Origin: Gnetum montanum | Taxonomy: Eukaryota > Streptophyta > Gnetopsida > Gnetales > Gnetaceae | Length of the DNA stretch: 64,000 bases | Direction: 5' to 3' | Assembly: GCA_015680685.1 (NCBI GenBank) | Contig: MNCI01002686.1 | Location: forward strand, 90,701-154,700 | Shown here: positions 36,963 through 47,850 of the stretch, one piece after another | Numbering within the stretch: the first letter of the stretch is position 1 | Layout: every line of letters starts with the position of its first letter | Notes under the pieces: generated by a model | The model's database searches: none | Seen by the model: only the letters and a program-made list of their open reading frames with translations | Told to the model about the DNA's origin: nothing | Position numbers and translations under genes: made by a program

Positions 36963-38095
36963 TGTACCACCTGAAATCGTCGGTCTTCGGCTGGAAGGAA
37001 ATAGAGACCGTGGGTTCACAGGGCATGCACAGAAAACCCTACCTTTGCTTGAGGGCAAGCTGGAATGCACGAAGGTAGAGTACCTTGGGTGGTCCACACG
37101 CGGATCAGACAAGGATTTCCCCGGAACGTATACCGAAGTGCTATACGCTAGGTTATGCATAAACGGCATAACGGGCGTAAACGAGAGCGTAAACAGCGTA
37201 ACAGATGCGAACGGGGTGTAAATGTAAACGAGCGTAAACAGAACACATGTAAGAGATTAGCGTAAACTGTAAACAATGGTATTACAGAATGAAAGTATAG
37301 TGCACTGGTCTAACGCAGTTGTGATGGAACACAAGGAGGACGAAAAGCCCCGGTGGATGCAGGGATGACTTAGCTGGTTTGCATTGTAGGCAGAGTGTAG
37401 AGACTATGTGCCCAGCATACAGGACTATCCAGCGTACAAGGGTTTTTAGCTCTGGTGTGCAGCGTAAATTTTCTCTGGTATGCTCTGGGATTTTTCCCAA
37501 CCAAGCTGGATGAAGTGGAAAATCGGGGCTTTTATACCGATTGTTACGCTAGACTCAGGTTAGGAGACACGTGGCGTGTTCACCGGGTGCATACAATTTA
37601 CAAATATACAATATATTACATTTGCTGGGCATATACGCTGGGCGTATACGCTGGATGTGCTGGGCATATGTGAACTTGGGTGGAGATGCTATGGACGCTG
37701 GGCGTATACGCTGATGGTTACCGACTTGCTTCAATTCTTGCTCTTTAGTGCTGTCTTCATGTTGTCTTTGGAGATTTCATCATCGGGCGTATGCATCTGT
37801 TGTACCTGCCGAGTGTACACGTGAGGCGTGTACGCTAGGCATGTACGATGGAGAATGCCAGGTGTATACGCTAGGCGTATACACCGGGCGTATATGCTAT
37901 TGGTATGAACTTGAGCGTATACGCTGGGCGTATACGCTGGGCGTATACGCTGGCACAGTATACTTAGTGAAAACTAAGTATTTTGATCTCCGAAGTTGCA
38001 ATGTATGACACCAAATGTAGCCGAGGTCATCTGTGGGTCCCAGGGACCTGCTTAGTGTTGGACACGTACTAAGCTCCGAATTTTGTGGTGTTTCA
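36963..38095 (-). repeat. 3' LTR of element B
   Basis: It matches 53213-54293 with about 5 differences in 60 bases over the stretch I compared, plus extra copies of the palindrome unit. Upstream (minus sense) of the TATA box TATAAAAG (37529-37536) it carries GCGTATACGC at 37642-37651, 37702-37711, 37915-37924, 37928-37937 and 37941-37950; the last three form a 13-bp tandem array. Confidence 0.93.
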
Positions 38096-38149
38096 TTGGC
38101 CCCTCTTTGTTGACGCTTGGAGGAATTGACCCAAGAAGTGTCAACAAAG
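38096..38149 (-). promoter_or_regulatory. Polypurine tract and hairpin of element B
   Basis: In minus sense AACAAAGAGGGGCCAA directly precedes the 3' LTR. The hairpin arms are 38105-38120 (CTTTGTTGACGCTTGG) and 38131-38149 (CCAAG..GTGTCAACAAAG). They pair with one G:U and a short internal bulge, and the tract forms part of the stem. Confidence 0.75.
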
Positions 38150-39094
38150 AAGTGAAAAACACTACAAGCAACTCGATAGAGACTTTGTTCTTTGCCACTT
38201 GACTAGACGTCATCGCGCCGTGCTCAGTAATACATGGGATCGGAAAAGTGAAAGTTGTAGCTGGTCAGAGGATAGAGATTGCTGGGAAAGGGGATGCTTT
38301 GATATGCGGCATGCTGATCTTTGTCAATAGCCAGGATTTAGTAGACTCGGATCAGAAATGCGATGTGCGTCCTTTGGCGAAACAAGGCTCTTGGTTCATG
38401 TTCAAGAGAACTTGTTGGCAGGACCAAAGCCATGGGAGGGTGTGTTACATTCTTTGGAGGAACAGGACCCGTGTTTAATGTTTAGGGGGGACCTGTTGGC
38501 AGATAGCCAAAGCCATGCAACTGGATACTTCTTGGCTGTTTTGGACATGAGTATTTGGTTTTGAGACAACTGCCTTCCTACCTGGGGCTTATATGGGAAG
38601 TGCCAAGGGTCTCGCTTTTTTTTTTTTTGCATTCATCTTGTACTCATGCTCAGGTGCCAGGCCGTGTGTTGCAACTGCTGTAACGTGTTGTAGTGTTCAC
38701 CAGTGTGCTCAAAGTTTTGCATGTATTTGGTGTATCAGAGGTTGGGAAACAGATAGTGAATATACTAGGAATGGGAATGTACTAGTGAATGGTTTGATTT
38801 AGTCTCACCATGTGTGCTGTGAACATTGTCCCATCTTGTTGCTTGCGATGAGGTGCATTCTTGTGCGAAAACTTCGGGGTGTCATCCTGCAAACACAACT
38901 CCAAGGAGACAAGAAAACCATGGGTGAATAAGCAAGCTTAGATTTGAATGGCTGCAGATGGAACAAAAATACTGGAGGAGATTCTGAGCACTATGTATGA
39001 ATGGCGGTGATGTCGATGAGATTGTCTACCGGTGAGCGATGCAGTGATTCTGATGAGTGAGTGTGGCTGTGGAGTGAAGAGCCGAAGATGAACG
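38150..39094. other. 3' non-coding spacer of element B
   Basis: No domain or long frame on the coding strand was seen. It contains a T-run near 38617-38629. Short frames on either strand here are unrelated to the rest of the element. Confidence 0.6.
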
Positions 39095-39470
39095 TGCCAG
39101 TTTGTAGTCTTAGCGGACTATCATGGGTTAGTTTTATGTCGTAACCTATTGGACATTGTCCATTTAGCGTCGTGACAGACGTTACGTTGCCAGTTTCTAG
39201 TCTTAGCAAACCATGCAGAGGCAAGCTATTTTATAGTCTTAGTGGACTTTGATGGTTGTAACGGTGGCAATTTACTGTCATGCCAGACGGGTGCTAGTTT
39301 ATCGTCATTGCGGATACTGTGGGGTATCAGCTTATTGTCATGATGCCAGGACAGTTGTGGTGTCAATTTTAAGTCATAACCTAGGACTATTCTGTGGTAG
39401 CAATTTATTGTCATGATTCCAGGACGGGCTGTGGTATCAGTTTATAGTCGTGATTCTAGGACTCGCACGT
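39095..39470. repeat. Minisatellite M1 after integrase (element B)
   Basis: About ten degenerate units of roughly 30-40 bp share CAGTTTATAGTC or a variant, followed by a GGAC-type second half (near 39097, 39130, 39160, 39192, 39230, 39268, 39293, 39328, 39365, 39400 and 39437). Confidence 0.75.
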
Positions 39471-39508
39471 ACCTGAGCTTGTGCTCAGACGTAGAACTGT
39501 TTTAGATA

Positions 39509-40420
39509 CTAGTGATTGGTCAGATTGGCAAACTCATTTCCTTCCATGTCAGCGAGCTTGAATGATCCATTGTCAAATGCTTTAGTGACCAAGTAAGGCC
39601 CTTCCCAGTTGGCCGAGAATTTGTTTGGGTGTTCCCGAACAGCCTTAAGCACAAGGTCACCAACTTTGATAGGGCTCTTGTTGATGTTATGCTGATGTCG
39701 TTGTCGTTGTTTTTTTTGGTACCATTCGATCTGATCAAGTGCACGTATGCGTTCCTCTTCCACCAAGTCAAGATCAATGATGCGTAGATCATTGTTTTGC
39801 CCATTGTCGAGGAGCCCAGAAAGTGTGATCCTTAAAGATGATACCTGCAATTCCAAAGGTAAAACACTTGCTGAACCGTAAACAAGACTATATGGTGTTT
39901 TACCTATTGACGTTCGGTGCGTAGTACGGTATGCCCACAATGCGTATATCAATTGCTCGTGCCATTTTCTTTTGCTCTGGGTAAGCATTTTCTTAAGTAT
40001 TGTAATAATCGTCTTGTTTGTTGCTTCCGTTTGTCCATTGCTCTAAGGATAGTAAGGGCATGAAAACGAGTGCTTGATCCCCAGACTTTCACAAAAGGCT
40101 TTGGTTTCGGCACTGCTAAATTGTGGCCCATTATTAGTGATGATTGTCATGGGAATGCCGAAATGGGTTACAATTTTTTCGAGGATGAAATTGCATACAT
40201 GTTTAGAGGTAGTTTTTCGAAGTGGAGCAGCTTCTACCCACTTCGTAAAATATTCGGTTGCGGTTATGATGAAACTATGCCCTGCAGAAGATGAGGGTGT
40301 TATCGGGCCGATAAGGTCCAATCCTGACTTTTGAAAGGACGATGTGATCTATGCCGTGTGCAACTCATTTGGTGGGACATGTATTAGATTACTATGTTTT
40401 TGGCAAGTACTACATATTTT
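39509..40420 (-). pseudogene. Element B integrase
   Basis: The core frame 40321-40043 contains MDLIGPI (first aspartate) and ITNNGPQFS, where the second catalytic aspartate is asparagine. A TAG at 40043-40045 interrupts YYP*SNGQTEATNK, which carries the catalytic glutamate and continues in the same frame to 39509. The C-terminal part has GDLVLKAV, NKFSANWEGPYLV and MEGNEFANLTNH. The upstream zinc-binding region (about 40560-40380) has stops. In the family this enzyme inserts the cDNA; this copy lacks a full DDE triad. Confidence 0.88.
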
Positions 40421-40626
40421 GACTTTGGAGAGAGAGTCGTATTCTATGTGTGGCCAATAATAGCCTAAGCATCTGATCTTGTTGTCATGGCTTTTGGTGC
40501 TATGTGTCCTCTGCATAGTCTGTTGTGTACTTGTTCGACAATGATTTGGGCATCGATACTATTGATGCATGTTAGCAATATTCCTTCATAGGATCGACGA
40601 CACAGTGTGTCCCCTACCAAGGTATA

Positions 40627-41382
40627 CTACTTAGAACGTTTGCACACTGCGTCTTTCTGTGCATTTGTTAGATGTTGTGGTGTTTCACCGTGTAGAAGGT
40701 ATTCTTTTATGTCATCGTACCATTCTATCGCGTGTGTTGAACTAACAGATGTAATCGACAACGTGTCATGGGTGTTGGTGATTGGTTCAGCACAACTAGT
40801 TATGAAGCTCGACAACATGTGGAACATGTTTGGCGATATGTTTAATGCTAACGTGGCTAACGCGTCTGCGATGGTGTTATCATTTTTGGAGATGTGTTGT
40901 ACCTTGATGTTTTTGAATCGCCTCATTAGGTGTTTTGCCAAGTCGCAGTATGGTTGTAAGTGTTGGGCTTTGCATGTATAGATGTCTGTGACTTGGTTTA
41001 TGACCAGTTGCGAGTCTCCTATGACTACAAGCCATGTGATGTTTAAAGCCAAAGCTACCGCGAGACCTCTAAGGAGACCTTCATACTTTGCTATGTTGTT
41101 GGTACAGTGAAAGTTGAGATGATACGCAACGGGTCGGATCTCCCCAGAGGGATAGGTGATGATAGCAGCTACACTTCCTCCTCGAGAGGTGGATGCTCCA
41201 TCAAAGTTTAAAATAGCATCGTAGTCGTTGGGCACTATGTCTAGGGCGTTTATATTCTCATCTAGGAACTCTGGCTCTATGGTCACTTGGTCGTGTGTTG
41301 GTGATGTTGCCATTTGATTTGCTACAACTTGACACTTAACTAACGATTGCACCACGTAGTACAGGTCAAACTCAGCTATCAT
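40627..41382 (-). pseudogene. Element B second RNase H (Tat-type) and linker
   Basis: The 251-codon frame is in phase with RT. The RNase H-like domain has FDGAS (first acidic residue), YEGLLRGLAVA (second), VVIGDSQLVINQV (third) and TIADALATLA (fourth), so all acidic positions are present. The part after it (EWYDDIKEYLLHGETPQ) is the linker to integrase, ending at a stop next to KRSK. A second RNase H after the normal one defines the Tat group of Gypsy elements. Confidence 0.85.
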
Positions 41383-41399
41383 GGCTTTCCACCAGGCTA

Positions 41400-41925
41400 T
41401 TCGACTTGTTTCATAAATATTCCCTGTTATGGCTCTTAGTACATTGTCCTTGCAAATTATGTAAACCTAGTTACGTGAGAGGTAATGTTGCCATTTTCTT
41501 AAAGAAAAGACCAAAGCTAAACATGACTTCTCCACATCGTTGTACTTTTTCTCATGGGGAACTAATGCGTGGCTCAAGTAGTATACAGGGACTTCGGTTC
41601 CGTCATCTCGTTTCTAGCAAAGCATAAACACAATGGACGAATATGAACTAGCGAGGTAGATGTAGAATGGTTTATCGTTTTGATGTGGATAAACCGTGGG
41701 TAACTGGGCAAGTGCCATTTTAATGTTGTCGAATGCTTCTTGACACTGCGGAGTCCATTCAAAATGGACGTTCTTGCGTAACAGGTCGTTCATAGGTTTT
41801 AGTTTATCCGTCAGTTTTTCTATGAAGCGCCTGATAAACTGCAATCTACCTTGTAGACCTCGAAGTTCGGTAAGATTACCTGGTGGTTTCAGGTTTGTTA
41901 TGGTCTTAACCTTATAGGGGTCCAC
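41400..41925 (-). pseudogene. Element B RT connection and first RNase H
   Basis: It continues the RT frame after a TGA at 41926-41928 (in place of an expected arginine codon). 41925-41614 encodes PYKVKTITNLKPPGNLTELR, RRFIEKLTDKLKPM and CQEAFDNIKMAL. After a TAG near 41614 it continues with VPVYYLSHALVPHEKKY and CLALVFSLRKWQHYL, the usual end of Ty3-type RNase H, with another TAG near 41469. Confidence 0.8.
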
Positions 41926-42663
41926 TCATATCCCTGCTTCTGATGCTATAAATCCAAGAATTTTGCCTATTTTGACGCTGAAGACACACTTTCTTGGGTT
42001 AAGCCTCAGTTCATACTTTAGACAACGTTTTAATACTAAGTTGAGATCTTGTACATGTTGTTCCTCTGTTTTTGACTTAACCACAATGTCACCCACGTAG
42101 TCGTTGAGTGAGTGTAATATGTAATCGCGAAAGATAAATTTCATCACTCTTTGATACATGGAACCAGTGTTCTTGAGACCAAAGGGCATCATTGTGTAAC
42201 AAAAGGTTCCCCATGGTGTCATAAAGGTTGTCTGAAGCTGATGCTCCGGGTTGATACGTATTTGATTGTATCCCGAGAAGCCATCCATAAAGGATAATAG
42301 TGCGTGCCCAACAGTTGAGTCAACAAGTTGATCAATGCTGGGCAGAGGAAAATCATCCTTTATGGTTACAACATTTAAATCCCGGAAGTCAATGCACAAA
42401 CGAATGCTTCCATTCTTCTTCGGAACAATTACCATGTTGGATACCCACTCGGTGTAATCAACAACCTGAATGAAACCAGCTTGATAAAGCTTGGTGATCT
42501 CAGTGCGAACTGCTAATGCCACCTCGGGCTTAACCTTACGTGCTTTTTGTTTTACCGGTCTCAACTTTGGGTCAAGGATAATATTGTGTTGGACAATTCG
42601 GGGGTCTAGCCCGGGCATGTCTGTGTAGGACCAAGCGAATGCTTTCATATTTTCCCTAAGCAC
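41926..42663 (-). pseudogene. Element B reverse transcriptase
   Basis: A 245-codon frame covers fingers and palm: FAWSYTDMPGLDP (typical of Tat elements), YTEWVSNMVIVPKKNGS, LCIDFRDLNVVTIKDDFPLP, FMDGFSGYNQI (first catalytic aspartate), MMPFGLKNTGSMYQR and LKRCLKYELRLNPRKC. The second catalytic box is YVGD near 42085-42100, so the first of the two aspartates in the normal YVDD is glycine. That change should abolish polymerase activity. The frame ends at a TGA that looks like a decayed CGA. Confidence 0.92.
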
Positions 42664-42680
42664 GTTCTCAATGTTTTTGG

Positions 42681-43076
42681 CTAATGGAATAAGGTGCTTA
42701 ATTTTAAAATTTTAATTTCCTCATTGGGCATGACGATGGGAGTTTCGGCCAACGGGTCTTTGGTGATATTCTCGGTCTCTATGTCAAGGAATTTTGTCAT
42801 GCCTTTGTAATCGTCTGTTATTTGCTGTGTTGAAGCTATGACTACGTCGTCCGTTGGTGAACTTATGTTGATGAGGTTTATGTTAATGTCTCTTGTAATT
42901 TTGCCGTATGGTCCGTCAATGATTAACGATGCGGTTAAATGCTGGCAGTCCATTGAGCTTGCTCTTGCCAATAAAAAGAGAGCTGAATAAGCAAAGGGGT
43001 ATCGTTCTGTGTCTTTTGGTGATTTTAAACTATGTGTACATGCATAATGGTGGATTGCCGTCACACCGGGACGCAT
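42681..43076 (-). pseudogene. Element B pol segment between the antisense gene and RT
   Basis: A 131-codon frame precedes RT on the same strand and ends 18 nt before the RT frame. It contains DGPYGKITRDI and MTKFLDIETENITKDPL. It should be the protease-RT linker, now separated from protease (48397-49275) by the 5-kb module holding the antisense gene. No known domain was seen. Confidence 0.6.
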
Positions 43077-43195
43077 GGCAGTTTAAGGCCTTACCGGGCC
43101 GTAATGGCAGTTTAAGGTCATACTGGGCCGTAAGTGGCAGTTTAACATCTTACCGGGCGATAAGTGGCAGTTTAACGCCGTACTGGGCGTAAACA
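43075..43195. repeat. Minisatellite M1, four units, left border of the antisense-gene module
   Basis: Units start GGCAGTTTAAGGCC, GGCAGTTTAAGGTC, GGCAGTTTAACATC and GGCAGTTTAACGCC at 29-30 bp spacing, each ending in a CGGGCCGTAA-like half. Confidence 0.85.
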
Positions 43196-43330
43196 TCCAG
43201 AATGGGGTTCACGGGGGAACCAGGATGTAGTAATTTCTATTTTTTATATTTTTTATATTTTTTAGGCAAATTTTAGCGAAAAATGAGCAAAAAGGCACAA
43301 AATGGCAAAAAGGGAGCAACGACGGCATAA

Positions 43331-43390
43331 GCGGCGGCGGCGGCGTCAGCGGAGTGCTATAAAAAAGGGGGGTTTTCATTTGTTTCTTAC
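43331..43390 (+). promoter_or_regulatory. Promoter of the antisense gene
   Basis: TATAAAAAAG lies at 43358-43367, preceded by a (GGC)n run at 43331-43345. It lies 258 bp before the ATG at 43625, and the intervening leader is dense in GCGTAA. It points away from the retroelement's own transcription, so the gene can be expressed separately from the LTR promoter. Confidence 0.65.
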
Positions 43391-43399
43391 TTTGAATCG

Positions 43400-44390
43400 T
43401 GAGCGTAGGCGACAGAGTGTAAACTGTTAAAGCATAAGCATAAACTATCGCGCCCTGGCGTAAGCGTAAACTTGCTCGTGAGCGTAGACGTCGAAGAGTA
43501 ACCCTTAGCGTAGATGCCCAACACTAAACCCCAACATAGATGCGGAGTGTAGAATTTCAAGTGCCAGCGTAGATAGTTCTTTTCTTCAACGTAAACTTGT
43601 GCAACCAGCATAAAGGAGGTTGAGATGGGCAAAGGAAAAGAAGTGGAAGGCCAGGGGAGGAAGGGTCCCGACTTGACCTTTGCGGAGGAGACTGAAGCCA
43701 TGCTGCAGTGCCTGCTGCGGCCAAGGATCCCGTCATGGCCTGTGACATCCAATAGGTAGGCTCTGATCCCTACCTCTGTTATTATTTCTTTGCTTCTCTT
43801 TTTCAGCGTAGACAGTCTCGGCGTATACGCCGAGCGTAGGGGGTTTTCAGCATATAGGGTTTTCGGCGTAGAGGGTTTTCGGCGTATACGCCGAGCGTAA
43901 TTTCATAGCGTAAAGTCAGATTAGTGTAGACTATTAGGGCATAATCAGTTTTATCAGCGTAAGCAATTTTCCTGCACTATTATGTCAGCGTAAGCCACGG
44001 CGTCATGAGTTCTCTATGTGCGAAGTTTTGTCAGCGTGATTTGTTTGTTCTATCAGCGTAAATTTTGTTTACTGTGACGACGTATATACTGAGGGTTTGT
44101 TTAGCGTATACGCTATGTGTGCACAGTTGTCTTTACAGCGTAGACTTGTTTTTCATGTTTCTGGCGTAGGCTATTTACGCTGAAAGTGAACTTGGGCACA
44201 TATGCTGAGGGTTTCTTCGGTGTATACGCTGAGCGTAAGAGGTTCGGGCGACAGCGTAAAATAGTCCATTATCTGCGTATACGCTGAGTTAAGCAGCGTA
44301 TTATGCTAAGCGTAAACAATTTCACCGGCGTATACGCCGATTTATGGGGCGTATACGCTGAGTGTAAACAGTTAGTAAATTTTTAGATTT
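43400..44390. repeat. GCGTA/GCGTATACGC-rich leader and intron of the antisense gene
   Basis: GCGTAAAC, GCGTAGAC and the palindrome GCGTATACGC or close variants (near 43821, 43878, 44105, 44222, 44277, 44328 and 44349) are scattered through the 5' untranslated region and intron 1. The same palindrome fills the U3 part of the LTRs of this element. Confidence 0.8.
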
Positions 44391-47300
44391 TAAGTGTCAA
44401 TTCATGATGTAAACCCTCGCTTTTCGGGCTGTTTTGAAGCATGGCTAATTTATCGTGGCATCTTGATTGCTTGCAGGGACAGTAAGTGCTTCCTCCTCGT
44501 TGTTGAGCTTGTCAGGGTGTTAACATGGGTTGGTCCCGTTGAGGCTGAGAAGCCTCCCCCGGATCTAACCATGGATAACAACGGGGTTTGGTTCAGGGAA
44601 GGTGCATGTGGATTTTTGGCCTTCATGTTAGACAATTTTGAGGTGGCCATCTGGTCAAACTTTAGCGAAGTGATTGCACAGAGCGTGCTTGAGACAATGC
44701 TGCTGGGAGCTGCAGAGGGTGTCATGGTCTTCATAGAAGACATTGACGAGGGGCCACTTGTTAACAAGGATGGTTCTACCCGCAGGCCCAGGTCAACACG
44801 CCCATTAACGCGCGTGTGGGCACTATTGCTGCGAGGGTTAGACTACCTCAACAATACTCTGTTCATAGCTGCCCGTGTGCACACATTGTTCCAGAATCCT
44901 CCCAGCACAGTGTACCGAGTGGACAGGTAGGACTATTTAAGTTTATTGTTTCCTTTCATCGTTTGGTATTAGTTTCTTGTTTTGACATTTGTTTGTTTAC
45001 AGGCCGAAGGCCAACCCAGACGGGACATATGTTGAGGATGAAGGACTAGCTCTTGCTCGCACTGCCCTGAAGGCATTCATGATGGGCCCCACCCTTTTTG
45101 GAATCATACTGGGTCAAACGAATGGAGCGATCGTCCATTTTCACAAGCAGTTCTCTAGAGCATTCGCGATGTGCAAAGCTCATGGGTGGCTTCATGAAGA
45201 CTGGTCGGACAATGGGCCAGTCTTCCCTCGTGACTCTAGCAGCGCATCTAAATCCACCATTAACGGTAAATGATAACATTTCTTAGATATGTCAGTGGGT
45301 TTGTCCAACTATTTGGAGTTACGTTGATACGACCACTTTAAATTGCTTTTACAGTTGATGTACCTCCTAGTGGGGATCCGGTGACAACTGGATGAACCGA
45401 GACTACCTTGTCGATGAAGTTCGGGGAGGTGACTAAGGCTCAGAAGTGGTTGCGTAGACAAGCTCCACCATCCATCATTCATTTCCTGGATAATGCTGGC
45501 CTCATGGAGCTCTTTATGACCCTGAGTCCTGACGTATCCATAGGGGAGATGATTGGGATCGTGGATTCTTTTAATGAGTCTGTCTCATACTACAACACCT
45601 GGATTAATGGTGTCAAGGTAGTTTTTCATCTGTCGCTTGAGTTCTTTTCAAACTTATTTGGCATACTAGTAGATGGCTTAAATGCAGTATTGGACAGAGC
45701 TCATAAAAAGCTCCATACGATTCGTGAGTTGGAAGATTGGCTAGGCATGGCCAAGGGTGCCAAGGGATTCCTGATGCAGGGGAAAGCAAAAGTTGTGGAG
45801 GTGAACGAATTATATCCCTTGTTCAGGGCACGGGTATTTCCTAAGACCCTTTCTCAGGTGAAGAGTCTTGGGGTTGAGGCTGTTCATGTCATGCGAACTA
45901 TCTTGGAAATAGGCATGCGATATAACTGGGCCCAATTTTTGTTGTCGGGTATGCACAAGGAGATAGTGCGGTTGCGTTCNNNNNNNNNNNNNNNNNNNNN
46001 NNNNNNNNNNNNNNNNNNNNNNNNNNNNNNNNNNNNNNNNNNNNNNNNNNNNNNNNNNNNNNNNNNNNNNNNNNNNNNNNNNNNNNNNNNNNNNNNNNNN
46101 NNNNNNNNNNNNNNNNNNNNNNNNNNNNNNNNNNNNNNNNNNNNNNNNNNNNNNNNNNNNNNNNNNNNNNNNNNNNNNNNNNNNNNNNNNNNNNNNNNNN
46201 NNNNNNNNNNNNNNNNNNNNNNNNNNNNNNNNNNNNNNNNNNNNNNNNNNNNNNNNNNNNNNNNNNNNNNNNNNNNNNNNNNNNNNNNNNNNNNNNNNNN
46301 NNNNNNNNNNNNNNNNNNNNNNNNNNNNNNNNNNNNNNNNNNNNNNNNNNNNNNNNNNNNNNNNNNNNNNNNNNNNNNNNNNNNNNNNNNNNNNNNNNNN
46401 NNNNNNNNNNNNNNNNNNNNNNNNNNNNNNNNNNNNNNNNNNNNNNNNNNNNNNNNNNNNNNNNNNNNNNNNNNNNNNNNNNNNNNNAGGGTGACAAGGA
46501 TCATGGTACGTTTTCCTTTTTATTTCATTTTGAATTGCTTGATCAATTGTCATTCCTATGGTATTTTTATTTTCATGTTTTTATCTTGTTCAGATGAAGG
46601 CAGCGAGACCAGGATGGTGCGGTTGGACGTACCCATAAAAATGTTTCCTCTTGAGAGGACTGCGGAGGTTAGTTCATCCCACACCCGTGAGCCACTTACT
46701 TGGACAGAAATGCCAAGTAAGATGGATTTTGTGGCTGGAATCGTGGAGGAAGTTGTTGAACGGATCCAGGAGGCCCACCCTGATATAGGTATAAATCATT
46801 TAGAGGTTTGGAATTTCACATCTTGTTTATATTGTCTTAACATTTGTATTTTTCGCGTGGGTAGGCGCTAAATTGAGATGGGATCCCTCTGAAAGCATTA
46901 GCATAGAAAGTTTAACCACACTTTCCCCAGAAGTGGAACAGGTGCCAAGGCCTATTTATGAGGGAGTTGCAGAAGGCCTTGTGCACAACGCTAAGTCGTT
47001 ATGGACCTATAGGCATTCCATTGCGCAGTTATGGCTACAGATTCAAGCGAAAGAAAAGAAAGTCTCTGAATTGTCAGTGGAACGTGACGATCTGAAGGCT
47101 CGGTACGAGTTCGCCGTTGCCAAACTAAGTGGAGATCGCTCCTGGCGAACGTCCGAGATTACGTACACCAGATATTGGAACCTACTGAATTGTCATGTGT
47201 CACTGACTCAGAGAATGGCAGAGCGCAAAGCCCAAATCGATCTCCTAAATCTTAAATGTCAAGATTGGAAAGCCTTCACTTCCAAGGTTCGTAAGTGGGG

Positions 47301-47850
47301 TCAGGATGAAAAAAATCACAAACATTACTACAAGAAGTCGTTAAAAGAGGTGTCTATTGAAAAGCGCCAACTAGAGATGTTTGTGGAGGGTTTGGGTTTG
47401 CGTTCTGCCTTTAATACTTTTGCTCAAAATACAACTGTGAAAATGGAGTCGCCTACAAGGGTGATCACAACTACTTCTAGGGAAGTGTCAATGGGCGAGT
47501 TCCCTCTGAAATGTCCTACCTGGTCAGCTGTCGACAGAGGAAAGACTTTGGCAGACGTCGACTTAGGCCTTGATGGGACAGATTGGGCTAGCGTTTCAGA
47601 AGAGGAAATCCTTCGTCGGCTGGAATTCGGTTTAGGGGGATCTCCTATGGTAAGCGTTTTGTCCTTATGAAGTTAATTTATTGAATAATGTTTAAAATTT
47701 TGACATTCGCTTATTCTTATGTTGGTTTTTTCTTCTTGGTGTTTTCAGGATGAAGGTGGCGATGATGCCCAAGAAGCTGGCCCCAGTGGAGCAAGGGCTC
47801 CTGATGTTGGTGGATTTAAAGGGGACGACCCTCCCATCCCAGATGTTTAG
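43625..47850 (+). CDS. Spliced antisense gene: FCP1-like domain plus coiled coil
   Basis: Exons: 43625-43755, 44477-44926, 45003-45265, 45355 to the gap, gap to 46505, 46594-46788, 46865-47649 and 47749-47850, all with GT..AG borders and matching phases. Exon 1 is basic (MGKGKEVEG). Exons 2-3 resemble the FCP1/NIF (HAD) phosphatase fold: FLLVVELVRVL where DxD is expected, VWFREGACGFLAFMLDNFEVAIWSN, and LNNTLFIAARVHTLFQNPP where DD(S) is expected. Catalytic aspartates are thus absent, suggesting binding rather than catalysis. Exon 4 has a TGA at 45393-45395, then an in-frame domain (TWINGVKVVFHLSLEF, NLFGILVDG) recalling plant transposon-associated proteins. The 46865-47649 exon is coiled-coil-like and the last exon is acidic (DEGGDDAQEAGPS, DDPPIPDV). 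Either one gene with a premature stop or two genes. Confidence 0.75.
45980..46487. other. Assembly gap (508 Ns)
   Basis: The run of N lies inside the antisense gene, so part of its exon-intron structure is unknown and reading frames drawn through it mean nothing. Confidence 0.99.

Noticed and set aside
37600-38000. CRISPR-like array because of the regular GCGTATACGC units
   Set aside because: Units are short palindromes with 3-bp spacing, no unique spacers, in a plant LTR.
44394-44476. Start codon at 44394 for the antisense gene
   Set aside because: A better model begins at 43625, because the exon 1 donor at 43756 and acceptor at 44476 join in phase and the family C copy shows the same exon.
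45810-46553. Minus-strand frames of about 200-247 codons across 45810-46553
   Set aside because: They exist only because the run of Ns contains no stop codons.
43625-47850. The FCP1-like gene as an ordinary host gene
   Set aside because: It lies inside an element with perfect target duplications, between its protease and RT, and a second copy has the same structure in another element family.
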